This document shows, in pieces, positions 1 through 8,431 of a stretch of DNA of 39,440 nucleotides (its first letter is position 1; each line of letters begins with the position of its first letter). A model generated the notes under the pieces. That model ran no database searches and had not been told where the DNA came from. It worked only from the letters and a program-made list of their open reading frames with translations. Source of the DNA: an uncultured Bacteroidales bacterium. GTDB lineage: Bacteria; Bacteroidota; Bacteroidia; Bacteroidales; UBA932. Location: NCBI GenBank assembly GCA_947630665.1, contig CANRID010000020.1:1-39440 (forward strand), read 5' to 3'. Both the position numbers and the translations under genes were made by a program.

Positions 1-8
1 GGCAAAAT

Positions 9-33
9 CCTGGGCAACATTTTGTTGCCCAGG
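9..33 (-). terminator. Perfect inverted repeat, likely terminator of the 48-aa gene
   Basis: An 11-bp perfect stem (CCTGGGCAACA / TGTTGCCCAGG) with a 3-nt loop lies 22 bp past the stop codon of the small minus-strand gene at 56-202. On the minus strand it is followed only by ATTTTG, so the T-tract is weak. It could also work in the other direction for a gene outside the window. Confidence 0.6.
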
Positions 34-55
34 AACTTATAAAAATAATTATCAA

Positions 56-202
56 TCATGTTGCGGAATTAAGGATATATACCTTATCGTAAACCTTTAT
101 CCGGTCTCCGGTATAATAATTGATTTCCTGTGCATTTGTCCGGCTGCCGGATAAAAGACATCCCAGCAGGAAGACTCCGGAAATGAGTTTTCTCGTTTTC
201 AT
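56..202 (-). CDS. Small secreted or lipid-anchored peptide, 48 aa, unknown function
   Basis: An ATG-initiated frame of 48 codons. The N-terminus is a clear export signal: basic MKTRK, then a hydrophobic stretch containing LLGC that could serve as a lipobox, or alternatively cleavage after TNA. The mature part is only about 25-33 residues and starts near QEINYYTGD. I recognise no family. It lies downstream of the SusC/SusD pair on the same strand, but the strong terminator at 249-281 separates them, and I see no TAnnTTTG box in front of it. It may be transcribed by read-through, or it may be the 5' stump of a larger lost gene. The terminator just after its stop argues that it is a complete short gene. 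Confidence 0.5.
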   Translation of the reverse strand: MKTRKLISGVFLLGCLLSGSRTNAQEINYYTGDRIKVYDKVYILNSAT

Positions 203-248
203 GATTCGGGGTTTTATTATTTATAACAGTCAGAACTCCGCATCTTGT

Positions 249-281
249 AAAAAGAGGCGCCTACCCTAAAGCAGGCGCCTC
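249..281 (-). terminator. Rho-independent terminator of the susC-susD operon
   Basis: GAGGCGCCT and AGGCGCCTC form a perfect 9-bp GC-rich stem around a 10-nt loop. On the minus strand the stem is followed directly by TTTTT (plus-strand A run at 249-253). It sits about 60 bp after the susD-like stop codon and is the strongest terminator in the window. Confidence 0.85.
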
Positions 282-341
282 CCGGTACACATTAATAGAC
301 TCTAACTAACTTAATAAATATCGATTGACGTACCTTTTAAG

Positions 342-1892
342 TTATACTTCCGGATTGTAATCGGTTTCTTTCAGCGGAAGGACATTTGTCAGGTAATTGA
401 AATCTGTCGGTTCCACTTTAACGGCATAGGTTGCTCCCCAGTTACCTCCGTCTTTGAATCCTTTTCTGTCAATTTTATCTCCGAAGCGTTTGATGTCGAA
501 AAACTCGAATCCTTCACCCCATAATTCTATACGTCTGTATAATTTGATCTGTTCCAGCAATTCGTTTCCTGAAACGGTACATTCATATTGAGGATCCCTC
601 CCCGTATCACGGATCAAAGTATTCATCACTTTCTTGGCTCCTTCTTCATTGCCGAGGAAATACTGGGCTTCCGCTTCTATAAGATACATTTCGGAAGAAC
701 GGAAGTGATTCAGGTGTCCTATTGCCAAACCGTCGAGAGCTTTGAACTTAAAGTGCATAAAAGCTGCTATTTTGGCTGAGGAGTTGATATCCGGATGCAG
801 ATCGAAAGCTTTTTTGTAGAGGGCGCTCTCTTTATCTACCTGACCGTTGGTCTGGCTGTATGATTCTCCTTCCGGATCCAGGAAAAGTTGTTTTCTTATA
901 TCGGAAGCCGGAATTTTCTCAAACAGCTCTTTGCTGATACATCTCGGATAAGAACGGATAGTGGAAGAAGAGGCATTATAGGCCATATAAGGGAAAAATC
1001 CATAGTAATACAATGTCTCGGTCTCCGTACTGTAGGTACTCCATATCCATTCGTTGTTCGGAGTGTTGAATCCGGAAAGATATTGCGCCGTACTCATCAG
1101 ATTATGGCCTTTATATGCAGCCTGTGCATATTTAAGCGCCGTCTGATAGTCTTTCCGGGTGATGGCTGCGCGGGCATAAACCGCATAAGCGACATTTGCA
1201 TTTATCTGATAGTTTTCCTCTGTCTCGTCCCGAGGAATCGTATTCTTTTCCAGATGCGGGATGGCATCGTCAAGATCGGCATAAATCTGTGCGAATGTGG
1301 TTTCGGCAGAAGAAAGCGGCATCGGATCGTTCGTAGGCTCCAGTCTCAATACCAGACCGTTCCCGTCTTTGGCTTCCGAAGTCACCCCGTCGCTCCAGCG
1401 GCGATGGAATAACTGGGAAAGCATCAGATAACAATATGCCCGCATTACTTTGGCCTGGGCGATATAATAATCCTTTTCTTCCTGCGGTCCCGTTGCATCA
1501 TTCGCATACGCGATAATGAGATTGGTATTTCCGATTATTTTATAATAATAATACCAGGGGTATAGGATAAATGTAGAGTTGTTATTGGTATGATAGGATT
1601 GATTCATGGAAGCGGTGTTGCCCGATCCGGAGAGGTTAAAATCATTTCCTCCGAAATTGCCGATATAATATTTTATGGTTCCTTCACCGTTGTAACCTTG
1701 TCCGAATCCGCCATATTGTTCGGTCATGATTTTATACAATCCGTTTATGGCCAAAGCTATATTGTCGGTGGTCTCGAAAATGGTAGAGGTTCCGGTGGAG
1801 GATGTAGGACTCGTATTCAGATAATCATCGCTGCAGGACAGGAATGCTGTCATACAGAGTGCGAGAGTTGTGATTTTATATATTGTTTTCAT
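342..1892 (-). CDS. SusD/RagB-like outer-membrane nutrient-binding lipoprotein
   Basis: 516 residues. It has a lipoprotein signal with the lipobox FLSC (Cys20) followed by acidic SDD, as usual for surface-exported Bacteroidota lipoproteins. The body is rich in Tyr, Trp and Ala with TPR-like helices (residues about 45-300), and the C-terminal RagB/SusD part includes the characteristic stretch ELWGEGFEFFDIKRFG near residue 460. Family role: a lid over the partner SusC channel that captures glycans or peptides at the cell surface. It starts 29 bp after the susC-like stop, so it is the second gene of the same operon, and a strong terminator follows. No glycoside hydrolase or regulator of the locus is inside the window, so the substrate cannot be inferred. 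Confidence 0.93.
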   Translation of the reverse strand: MKTIYKITTLALCMTAFLSCSDDYLNTSPTSSTGTSTIFETTDNIALAINGLYKIMTEQYGGFGQGYNGEGTIKYYIGNFGGNDFNLSGSGNTASMNQSYHTNNNSTFILYPWYYYYKIIGNTNLIIAYANDATGPQEEKDYYIAQAKVMRAYCYLMLSQLFHRRWSDGVTSEAKDGNGLVLRLEPTNDPMPLSSAETTFAQIYADLDDAIPHLEKNTIPRDETEENYQINANVAYAVYARAAITRKDYQTALKYAQAAYKGHNLMSTAQYLSGFNTPNNEWIWSTYSTETETLYYYGFFPYMAYNASSSTIRSYPRCISKELFEKIPASDIRKQLFLDPEGESYSQTNGQVDKESALYKKAFDLHPDINSSAKIAAFMHFKFKALDGLAIGHLNHFRSSEMYLIEAEAQYFLGNEEGAKKVMNTLIRDTGRDPQYECTVSGNELLEQIKLYRRIELWGEGFEFFDIKRFGDKIDRKGFKDGGNWGATYAVKVEPTDFNYLTNVLPLKETDYNPEV

Positions 1893-1921
1893 GTTTTCAG
1901 ATTTTTATATGTTCTCTGCAT

Positions 1922-4900
1922 TTATAAGGTAATGTTTATTCCGAGAGAGAAAGTTCGTGCGGTAGTGAAGTCGTTGCTGACGGTACCGTTAAAATTCTGC
2001 TGCGGGTTCATACCTTGCAATCCGGTAATGGTAGCCAGATTCTCGATGCCGAATGTAAATCTCAGATCATTCAAGTCTATTTTCTGGCAAATCGACTTCG
2101 GAAGAGCATAACTCAGACTGATATTTTTTATTACCAGATAATCCGATTTGCGTAACCAGCGGTTGGTAGAGCCGCTGTTTGTATAAGTATCTCTGTATGC
2201 ATCGATCACCGGTGTTCCTTTAGGGTCGATCCGGTCCGGAGAAGTTTCCGTCATACCTGCCGGAGCCTGTTTCCATGCTTTCTTCAGGACATCTGCGTGG
2301 ATGGCGCTCGGACTATTGGAAACCCCCATCAGGCTGATATAGGCGTTGTCATAGGTTTTTCCTCCTAAGGAATAGGTAAATAAGGCTGAGAATGAAAGAT
2401 TCTTCCAGTTCAGAGACGTATTGACGCTTCCATATACGGTAGGCATCGCAGTCCCGCTCCAGTCTTTTTTGGCGTAGGTCGTATAAGTGGTATATTCTTT
2501 ACCGTTTATGTTTACAAGGTATTCTGCCGGAACCGCTTCTTTTCCTTCTTGCGCCGTCGCTCCGTAATAACGGTTGTCATCTATCAGATACAGGGAGTTT
2601 CCGGTCATCTGATCCACTCCTACGAATTGGTATAGCCAGTAATCGAAAATACCGTGTCCTTCGGCATATTTCTTTGTCCCGCTTACGATGCCTTCTTTTC
2701 TGTTTTGTTCAGGCAAGGTGAGTATTTTATTTTTCAGGAAAGTCGCATTGAAACCGGCGGTCCAGTTGAAATCTTTTTTGTTGAGCAGATCGATATTGAA
2801 ATTGATTTCCCAACCCCGATTGGATACGTTTCCAAGGTTTTGAGTAACCGTAGCGGATGTGGAACCGCGGTCTTCCGACCCGGCGGAAAGAGGCAGGTAC
2901 ACGTCAAATAAAAGGTCTTTGGAACGTTTGTCGAAATATTCCACGGATAAATCGAACGAGTTGAAGAACCTTCCTTCCAAAGCTACTCCGAATGAATTGG
3001 TTGACTCCCACACGAGGTCGATTGCCTCGTTCTGGCTTTTGTATGCAGCCGGTTTATTTCCGTTTGTCCTTAAAGTATATAACGCCATGTATCCGTACAT
3101 TCCTACAGACTGATCGTTTCCGACTTGTCCGTATGATGCGCGAAGCTTGAGATCATTGATCTGCTTTTTAAGAGACTTCATCCAGTTTTCTTTTGAAATC
3201 ATCCAGCTTCCGCCCAATGACCAGAAATTACCCCACCGATGATCTTTGTGGAATCGGGAGGATCCGTCTCGCCGGTATGATCCTTCTACGAAATATTTGT
3301 TGTCATAGTTGTATCGTGCCCGGGCGATGAAACTTTCCGTCTTGTAGTTGTTCTCGTAATCTGTCAGGGAAGTGATGGATGAGAAATTCACCAGATCGTG
3401 CTGGCCCGGGAAAGTCTGGTTGGTCTTGTAACCGTACAGATAATTGTATTTGTAGGCATAATTTTCATGTCCCACCAATGCATCTACGTTGTGTTTTTCC
3501 GCATAGGTATGGGCCCAGGTCAATTGTTCGAGAGCTGTATAGTTCCGGTAGCGGTACATGGTGCGGGAGGCCCTTCCGTTGGATCCCATTCCGTCTCCCA
3601 CGATGGCATTATTGTAGGTTCTCTCTTCCGAATTGCTGTTATAGAGATCTCCGCGGATCGTGAATTTGAAATCTTTGAGGAAAGAGATTTCTGCGTAAGC
3701 CTGTGCTGAAAGATTATTTTTGAAATAACGGTCCATGTTCCAGAAACTTTCCGCAATCACATTCCGGCCGTTATTCTGGCTTCTTGTGGTATATTGGCCC
3801 CAATCATATACTGTCTCTCCGGTTTCGTCCAGTATATAGTCTCCGTTTTCGGATGTCAGGTCATGGGCATGAACCGGGTAAATAGGAGCCATGTAACGGG
3901 CGAAATAGAATGGATTGATATAACTGGTGCTGCTCTCGAAAGACGTATAATTGGATACCTGGTGCGTACCGTTGAGATTCAATCCTAATTTTATCCATTT
4001 CCTCGGTTGTGCCGAGATATTTGCCCGTCCTGTAAATCTTTCGAAATCGGATGTTTTCACGTATCCTTCCTCGTTCAGATAATTCACCGAGAAATAATAG
4101 TTGAATTTGTCCGTGGCGCCGTCTCCGCTTATATTGTAATCCTGCCGGTACCCTACTCGTTCGAGGGGATCGTACCAATCCAGGTCACCTGCGATGCCGG
4201 ATTTTACCCGGGCTCCCGCCACCAACTTGCCGTTCTGATCGAACAGCTGGTCGTTTGCCTTATTGTAAATGTTATAATTGATGTGCTCCCAGATTTCGGA
4301 GGACGCCTGTCTGTTGGCATCTTCTATGGTAGGATATTTGGAGCTAAGCTGCGGGTTGGATAACAGACTGTTGCGTAGGGCTAACCATTGGGTTTCCATC
4401 CATTGGTCCGTACCCAATGTCTCGTATTCTTTTATTCCGCGGGTGTAGAGGCCTTGCTGGATGGAGGCGCGTACCCTGAAAGCATCGCTCTTGCCTTTTT
4501 TAGTGGTGATCAAGACTACTCCGTTGGCGGCGCGGTTTCCATAAAGCGCTGCGGAAGAAGCATCTTTAAGAATGGAGATGTTCTCTATGTCGTTAGGATT
4601 GATATCCGAAGTACTGCCGCTCAACGGAACGCCATCTACGACATATAATGGGGAATTGTCTCCGTTGACGGTAGAGTATCCGCGGATACGGATGTTTGGA
4701 GAGGAGCCCGGCTCACCGTAGGTGTTATTGATCTGTACACCGGAGGTTACTCCCTCGAGGGCTCCCACCGCATTGGAGATGGGACGTTTCTCGATGTTTT
4801 TGGAACTGACGGTAGAGACGGCTCCCGTAAGGGATTCTTTTGTAGCCACGCCGTAAGCCACTACGACTACATCTTCCAGCGCTACCGCATCCGGTTTCAG

Positions 4901-5194
4901 CTCGACATTGATGATCAGTTGTTTGTTTACAGGGATTTCCTGTGAGATGTATCCCATGGCACTGAAGACTAATGTGCCGTTTTCAGGGACTTTGATAGTG
5001 TAATTCCCGTTTTCATCGGCTGCAGTGCCGGTGGTGGTACCTTTGATGGTTACGGATGCGAACGGAACAGGCTCGCCGTTAGAGGCATCCATAATAGTTC
5101 CTTTAGTCGTAATCCCCTGTTGCCCAAATAAATATGCATGGGGGGGGGTAACGTTAAATAAAAGAACTATCAGCATAAGTCTGAGTAGTTTCAT
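1922..5194 (-). CDS. SusC/RagA-family TonB-linked outer-membrane transporter
   Basis: 1090 residues. Order of parts: signal peptide (about 1-25), CarboxypepD_reg-like beta-sandwich (about 30-110, GTIMDASNGEPVPFASVTI), TonB-box-like segment DVVVVAYG, plug domain (about 120-230, with VVDGVPL and KDASSAALYGNRAANGV), then a 22-strand-type barrel ending in FSLGINITL. The length matches the family. The short N-terminus has no STN domain, so direct anti-sigma signalling is unlikely. Family role: TonB-powered import of oligosaccharides or peptides together with the SusD-like partner downstream. Oddity: the signal-peptide codons for residues 16-19 contain a run of nine C residues, where slippage would shut the gene off. 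Confidence 0.95.
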   Translation of the reverse strand: MKLLRLMLIVLLFNVTPPHAYLFGQQGITTKGTIMDASNGEPVPFASVTIKGTTTGTAADENGNYTIKVPENGTLVFSAMGYISQEIPVNKQLIINVELKPDAVALEDVVVVAYGVATKESLTGAVSTVSSKNIEKRPISNAVGALEGVTSGVQINNTYGEPGSSPNIRIRGYSTVNGDNSPLYVVDGVPLSGSTSDINPNDIENISILKDASSAALYGNRAANGVVLITTKKGKSDAFRVRASIQQGLYTRGIKEYETLGTDQWMETQWLALRNSLLSNPQLSSKYPTIEDANRQASSEIWEHINYNIYNKANDQLFDQNGKLVAGARVKSGIAGDLDWYDPLERVGYRQDYNISGDGATDKFNYYFSVNYLNEEGYVKTSDFERFTGRANISAQPRKWIKLGLNLNGTHQVSNYTSFESSTSYINPFYFARYMAPIYPVHAHDLTSENGDYILDETGETVYDWGQYTTRSQNNGRNVIAESFWNMDRYFKNNLSAQAYAEISFLKDFKFTIRGDLYNSNSEERTYNNAIVGDGMGSNGRASRTMYRYRNYTALEQLTWAHTYAEKHNVDALVGHENYAYKYNYLYGYKTNQTFPGQHDLVNFSSITSLTDYENNYKTESFIARARYNYDNKYFVEGSYRRDGSSRFHKDHRWGNFWSLGGSWMISKENWMKSLKKQINDLKLRASYGQVGNDQSVGMYGYMALYTLRTNGNKPAAYKSQNEAIDLVWESTNSFGVALEGRFFNSFDLSVEYFDKRSKDLLFDVYLPLSAGSEDRGSTSATVTQNLGNVSNRGWEINFNIDLLNKKDFNWTAGFNATFLKNKILTLPEQNRKEGIVSGTKKYAEGHGIFDYWLYQFVGVDQMTGNSLYLIDDNRYYGATAQEGKEAVPAEYLVNINGKEYTTYTTYAKKDWSGTAMPTVYGSVNTSLNWKNLSFSALFTYSLGGKTYDNAYISLMGVSNSPSAIHADVLKKAWKQAPAGMTETSPDRIDPKGTPVIDAYRDTYTNSGSTNRWLRKSDYLVIKNISLSYALPKSICQKIDLNDLRFTFGIENLATITGLQGMNPQQNFNGTVSNDFTTARTFSLGINITL
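5140..5148. repeat. Homopolymer run of 9 G (C on the coding strand) in the susC-like signal peptide
   Basis: Nine consecutive G on the plus strand, read as ACC CCC CCC CAT (Thr-Pro-Pro-His) in the susC-like gene, about 50 bp after its start codon. A gain or loss of one base would shift the frame at about residue 17. Runs of this length are known slippage sites in bacteria. In this sequence the gene is in frame. Confidence 0.85.
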
Positions 5195-5243
5195 AATTAT
5201 TATTATTTATAATTAATAATTTGGTTGATTAGGTTTAGGAAAA

Positions 5244-5251
5244 CAAAGATA
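5244..5251 (-). promoter_or_regulatory. -7 promoter box (TATCTTTG) of the susC-susD operon
   Basis: The minus strand reads TATCTTTG, a perfect match to the Bacteroidota -7 consensus TAnnTTTG, 49 bp before the susC-like ATG. The -33 region is an A/T-rich stretch without a clear TTTG. Confidence 0.6.
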
Positions 5252-5408
5252 AAAAAATTTTTTTATAATTTATTTGTAACTTAGTCTTTTGATTCGGAAA
5301 GACGTATTCCGGCAGGTATCCGGGATGGAGGCTGTAAGAGCGGATTTCATAGAAGGATTGCTGTCGGGATGGGAAAGAGAGGAAAAAAGAAAAATAAAAG
5401 GAGAAGGA

Positions 5409-5798
5409 ATGAAGGGGAGTGACGGGAGATATGCCGCTGCTGAAAGAACGGTTTTGGGACGCAGGGGCGAGGATGCGGCTTTGGATTTTCTTTTGGAATC
5501 GGGATTGAAATTAGTGGCACGCAATTGGAGAAGCGGACATAAGGAACTGGATTTGGTAATGGAAGACGGGAATTTCGTCCGGTTTATAGAGGTAAAGACC
5601 TTGGCTTATCCCCATGCGGCGGAACCTTTCCGGAGTGTCGGGATAAGGAAACAACGGAAGATCATTTGTGCGGCCCGGCATTTTATGGGAGAACACGGGA
5701 TGGGGAAAGAGGCGGTGTTCGATGTGGTTTCGGTAGTATTCAGGGACGGACGGTTCGGGATAGAATATTTTCCGGATGCCTTTGTCCCAATCTGGTAG
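5409..5798 (+). CDS. yraN: YraN family (UPF0102) nuclease-like protein
   Basis: YraN proteins have a restriction-endonuclease-like fold; their cellular role is poorly known, with links to DNA uptake and repair. Visible signature: LGRRGEDAALDFLLESG, then ARNWR..HKELDLV and FIEVKT, which supply the usual E-D-E-K set of a PD-(D/E)XK core. I chose the ATG at 5409 because AAAGGAGAAGG precedes it and the resulting 129 residues fit the family (about 120). The frame stays open back to a TTG at 5289 (169 residues) with an ATG at 5325. Those extra residues are highly charged and do not resemble the family, but I cannot exclude them. It is divergent from the susC-like gene. Confidence 0.88.
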   Translation: MKGSDGRYAAAERTVLGRRGEDAALDFLLESGLKLVARNWRSGHKELDLVMEDGNFVRFIEVKTLAYPHAAEPFRSVGIRKQRKIICAARHFMGEHGMGKEAVFDVVSVVFRDGRFGIEYFPDAFVPIW

Positions 5799-5856
5799 GG
5801 GTGCGAAACGATGAACAGAGTACGGATCATAATAAAACACAATATATAAACGAAAT

Positions 5857-6954
5857 ATGGATACCAATAATAATTACTGCATTATCATGGCAGGCGGGAT
5901 CGGCAGCCGTTTTTGGCCGGTCAGCAGAAACGGGAAACCGAAACAGTTTTTGGATATACTCGGAACCGGAAAATCTTTTTTGCAACAGACATTCGAGCGG
6001 TTCGAGAAAATCGTTCCGGCAGATCATATTTTGGTGGTTACGTCCGCCTTGTACGAGGATCTTGTAAAAGAGCAGCTCCCACGGATAAAGGAAGAGAATA
6101 TCCTGTTGGAGCCGTACCGCCGCAATACGGCTCCCTGCATCGCCTATGCGACTTATAAATTGTATAAAAAAGTTCCGGACGCTACCGTGGTGGTTGCGCC
6201 TTCGGATCATCTGATCCGGAATGAGGAGGTCTTTCTGAATACGATCCGGTGCGCGCTGGGGTATGCCGGCGAGCATAACGAATTGTTTACTTTGGGCATC
6301 AGCCCCGATCGGCCGGAAACGGGGTACGGCTATATCCAGACCAACCGGAGCAACTTCAAGTCTATCGACGGCCATACCGTTTACAACGTAAAGACATTTA
6401 CGGAAAAACCCGACAAGGAGCTGGCGAAGGTGCTGGTGGAAAGCGGGGAGTTTTTATGGAACTCGGGCATTTTCATCTGGAATCTGCGCACGATCAAAGA
6501 GGAGATGGAGAAACATCTTCCCGATATTTCCGGGCCGTTCAGCGATGCGATGCCGTATTATTATACGGATAAGGAGAGCGGTTATATCCAGGAGATATAC
6601 GAAGCCTGCAACGGAATTTCCATCGATTACGGGGTAATGGAGAAAACGGATAAATCCTGGGTTTTTGAGGCTTCATTCGGATGGAGCGACTTAGGTACCT
6701 GGGAATCGCTGTACTCTCATTGGAAAAAGGATTCCGGGGGCAATATGGTACAGGCTCCGGAAAATATGATAGAGGAAGTGAAGGGTTCGATCATCGTTTC
6801 CAACGAGAAAAACAAGCTGGTGGTGGTAAAGGGATTGGAAAATTACATGGTCGTCAATACGGATGACGTACTGATGATTTGCCCGAAAGACGAGGTGTCG
6901 TTTAAGAATGTGATTACCGATCTTGCGGTAAACGAGCATTCCAACTATCAGTAA
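5857..6954 (+). CDS. manC: Mannose-1-phosphate guanylyltransferase (GDP-mannose pyrophosphorylase)
   Basis: Converts mannose-1-phosphate and GTP to GDP-mannose, the cytosolic precursor of fucosylated and mannosylated surface glycans. The nucleotidyltransferase signature is at the N-terminus (IIMAGGIGSRFWPVSR, then PKQF), with NTAPCIAYA near residue 90, VVAPSDH near 112 and FTEKPD near 177. At 365 residues it is the single-domain form without the C-terminal phosphomannose isomerase cupin of larger ManC proteins. The symbol reflects function; this class is sometimes called manC1 or gmp. It lies 58 bp after yraN and may share its transcript. No other capsule or GDP-fucose gene is in the window. 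Confidence 0.93.
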   Translation: MDTNNNYCIIMAGGIGSRFWPVSRNGKPKQFLDILGTGKSFLQQTFERFEKIVPADHILVVTSALYEDLVKEQLPRIKEENILLEPYRRNTAPCIAYATYKLYKKVPDATVVVAPSDHLIRNEEVFLNTIRCALGYAGEHNELFTLGISPDRPETGYGYIQTNRSNFKSIDGHTVYNVKTFTEKPDKELAKVLVESGEFLWNSGIFIWNLRTIKEEMEKHLPDISGPFSDAMPYYYTDKESGYIQEIYEACNGISIDYGVMEKTDKSWVFEASFGWSDLGTWESLYSHWKKDSGGNMVQAPENMIEEVKGSIIVSNEKNKLVVVKGLENYMVVNTDDVLMICPKDEVSFKNVITDLAVNEHSNYQ

Positions 6955-6960
6955 TTTTAA

Positions 6961-6968
6961 TATCTTTG
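6961..6968 (+). promoter_or_regulatory. -7 promoter box (TATCTTTG) of pheS
   Basis: TATCTTTG followed by CA, a perfect TAnnTTTG match, ends 18 bp before the ATG at 6987. Transcription would start near 6974, which rules out the in-frame TTG at 6966 as a start codon because it would lie inside the promoter. Confidence 0.75.
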
Positions 6969-6986
6969 CATCCAAATTTGCATATC

Positions 6987-8012
6987 ATGAAGGAAAAAAT
7001 AGAGGAACTGCTGCGTGAGATAGAGCGGTTGAAAGCGCAAAAGCTGCAGGAAGTCGAGGAAATCCGGGTGAAACTGTTAGGAAAGAAAGGGGCCGTAACC
7101 CGACTGTTCGAGGAGTTCCGGGAGGTTTTGCCGGAGCAGAAGAAGGAGTTCGGGCAAAGGCTGAATATATTGAAAACCAAAGCCGCGGAAAAGATAGAGG
7201 AGCTGCGCAGGAAAATAGAGGACGAACCTGCCGCCAATACGGCCGGATTCGATTATACCAAGCCCGGAGACCGTTTCGAGTTGGGCGGACGTCATCCTAT
7301 TTCCATTACCCGGGAGGAAATCATCGCCATTTTCAATAAGTTCGGTTATGCGCTTGCGGAAGGGCCCGAGATCGAAGACGACTGGCATGTGTTCGGTGCG
7401 CTTAATTTCCCGCCGGAACACCCGGCCCGGGATATGCAGGATACTTTCTTTATTTCTTCCGGTCCGAATCCCGTTTTGCTGCGCACCCATACGAGTTCCG
7501 TCCAGGTGAGAAGCATGGAGCGGATGCCGCTGCCCATCCGGATCATTTGTCCGGGCCGGGTATTCCGGAATGAGGCTATTTCGGCCCGCGCCCATTGCAT
7601 TTTCCACCAGGTGGAAGGGTTGTATATAGACAAGAACGTATCGTTTGCGGATCTCAAGCAGGCCGTGTTGCTGTTCGCCCGGGAAATGTTCGGGGAAGAG
7701 ACCAAGGTCCGCCTCAGACCGTCCTATTTCCCGTTTACGGAACCGAGCGCCGAGGTGGATGTAAGCTGCAATATCTGCAAGGGGAAAGGCTGCAATATCT
7801 GCAAAGGTACCGGATGGTTAGAGATCATGGGATGCGGGATGGTAGATCCTAACGTACTGGAAGCCTCTGGAATAGACAGCAAGGAATACAGCGGTTTCGC
7901 CTTCGGCATGGGGGTGGAACGGATCGCCATGCTCAAGTGGCAGGTAAAGGATCTGAGGCTGTATTTTGAAAACGATGTCCGCTTCCTGAAGGAATTCGAT
8001 TCGGTGATCTGA
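6987..8012 (+). CDS. pheS: Phenylalanine--tRNA ligase, alpha subunit
   Basis: The cytosolic alpha subunit charges tRNA-Phe as an alpha2beta2 enzyme. The N-terminal coiled coil (residues 1-85, rich in K/E/L) is followed by the class II core. Visible are HPISITREEI, FPPEHPARDMQDTF, LLRTHTSSVQVR, the motif 2 stretch RVFRNEAISARAHCIFHQVEG, the small Cys motif CNICKGKGCNICKGTGW common in PheS, and motif 3 GFAFGMGVERIAML. 341 residues is normal length. Start at 6987 is chosen from the promoter position. The beta subunit gene pheT is not in this window. Confidence 0.97.
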   Translation: MKEKIEELLREIERLKAQKLQEVEEIRVKLLGKKGAVTRLFEEFREVLPEQKKEFGQRLNILKTKAAEKIEELRRKIEDEPAANTAGFDYTKPGDRFELGGRHPISITREEIIAIFNKFGYALAEGPEIEDDWHVFGALNFPPEHPARDMQDTFFISSGPNPVLLRTHTSSVQVRSMERMPLPIRIICPGRVFRNEAISARAHCIFHQVEGLYIDKNVSFADLKQAVLLFAREMFGEETKVRLRPSYFPFTEPSAEVDVSCNICKGKGCNICKGTGWLEIMGCGMVDPNVLEASGIDSKEYSGFAFGMGVERIAMLKWQVKDLRLYFENDVRFLKEFDSVI

Positions 8013-8070
8013 CGGATGGGTATCCCGACAAATTTTTCTCCGATTTTTTTGGAGTTTTAAAAATTAGCTA

Positions 8071-8078
8071 TATCTTTG
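8071..8078 (+). promoter_or_regulatory. -7 promoter box (TATCTTTG) of the tRNA genes
   Basis: TATCTTTG followed by CA, a perfect TAnnTTTG box, ends 32 bp before the mature 5' end of tRNA-Gly. It is the only such box between pheS and the tRNA. Confidence 0.7.
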
Positions 8079-8110
8079 CATTCCCGAACAGGATTCAGTT
8101 CATTGTAATT

Positions 8111-8183
8111 GCGGAAATAGCTCAGTTGGTAGAGCATAACCTTGCCAAGGTTAGGGTCGCGAGTTCGAGTCTCGTTTTCCGCT
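8111..8183 (+). tRNA. tRNA-Gly (anticodon GCC)
   Basis: 73 nt. The acceptor stem GCGGAAA pairs with TTTCCGC. The anticodon stem TAACC/GGTTA carries loop TTGCCAA with anticodon GCC. The T arm has GCGAG, loop TTCGAGT and CTCGT with one G-T pair. The discriminator base is T. The 3' CCA is not encoded. Confidence 0.96.
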
Positions 8184-8210
8184 CGAGTTTAGTTTTGGTT
8201 ATCGGAAAGA

Positions 8211-8235
8211 ACTGTCCTTACGGACGGTTTTTTTT
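8211..8235 (+). terminator. Rho-independent terminator after tRNA-Gly
   Basis: ACTGTCC and GGACGGT form a 7-bp stem (one T-G pair) with loop TTAC, followed at once by a run of T at 8228-8235. It separates the two tRNA genes into different transcripts or attenuates the second. Confidence 0.8.
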
Positions 8236-8257
8236 GACCTTGGCGGGTTATCGGATC

Positions 8258-8343
8258 GCTCAGGTGGTGGAATAGGTAGACACGCAGGACTTAAAATCCT
8301 GTGGGCAGCAATGTCCGTACGGGTTCGATTCCCGTCCCGAGCA
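8258..8343 (+). tRNA. tRNA-Leu (anticodon TAA)
   Basis: 86 nt class II tRNA with a long variable arm (GGGC-AGCAAT-GTCC). The anticodon stem CAGGA/TCCTG has loop CTTAAAA, anticodon TAA, reading UUA and UUG. The T arm is ACGGG-TTCGATT-CCCGT and the discriminator base is A. The acceptor pairs GCTCAGG with CCCGAGC except for an A-C mismatch at pair 5-68. No CCA is encoded. No promoter box of its own is evident after the upstream terminator. Confidence 0.93.
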
Positions 8344-8362
8344 CGGATACTTCAAGATGCTT

Positions 8363-8399
8363 AAAGGGGGATGGCTTTTATCCGAGTCATCCCCCTTTT
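8363..8399 (+). terminator. Terminator after tRNA-Leu
   Basis: AAAGGGGGATG pairs with CATCCCCCTTT (11-bp stem, 14-nt loop) and ends in TTTT. The reverse strand ends in TTTAAG, so it may also end the convergent DUF4783 transcript. Confidence 0.75.
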
Positions 8400-8431
8400 C
8401 CCGTTATTTCGGGTCTGTTTCCTTTCTATTA

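Noticed and set aside
8042..8057. CTCC-GATTTTTTT-GGAG near 8040-8055 as the pheS terminator
   Set aside because: Only a 4-bp stem with an all-A/T loop; too weak to call.
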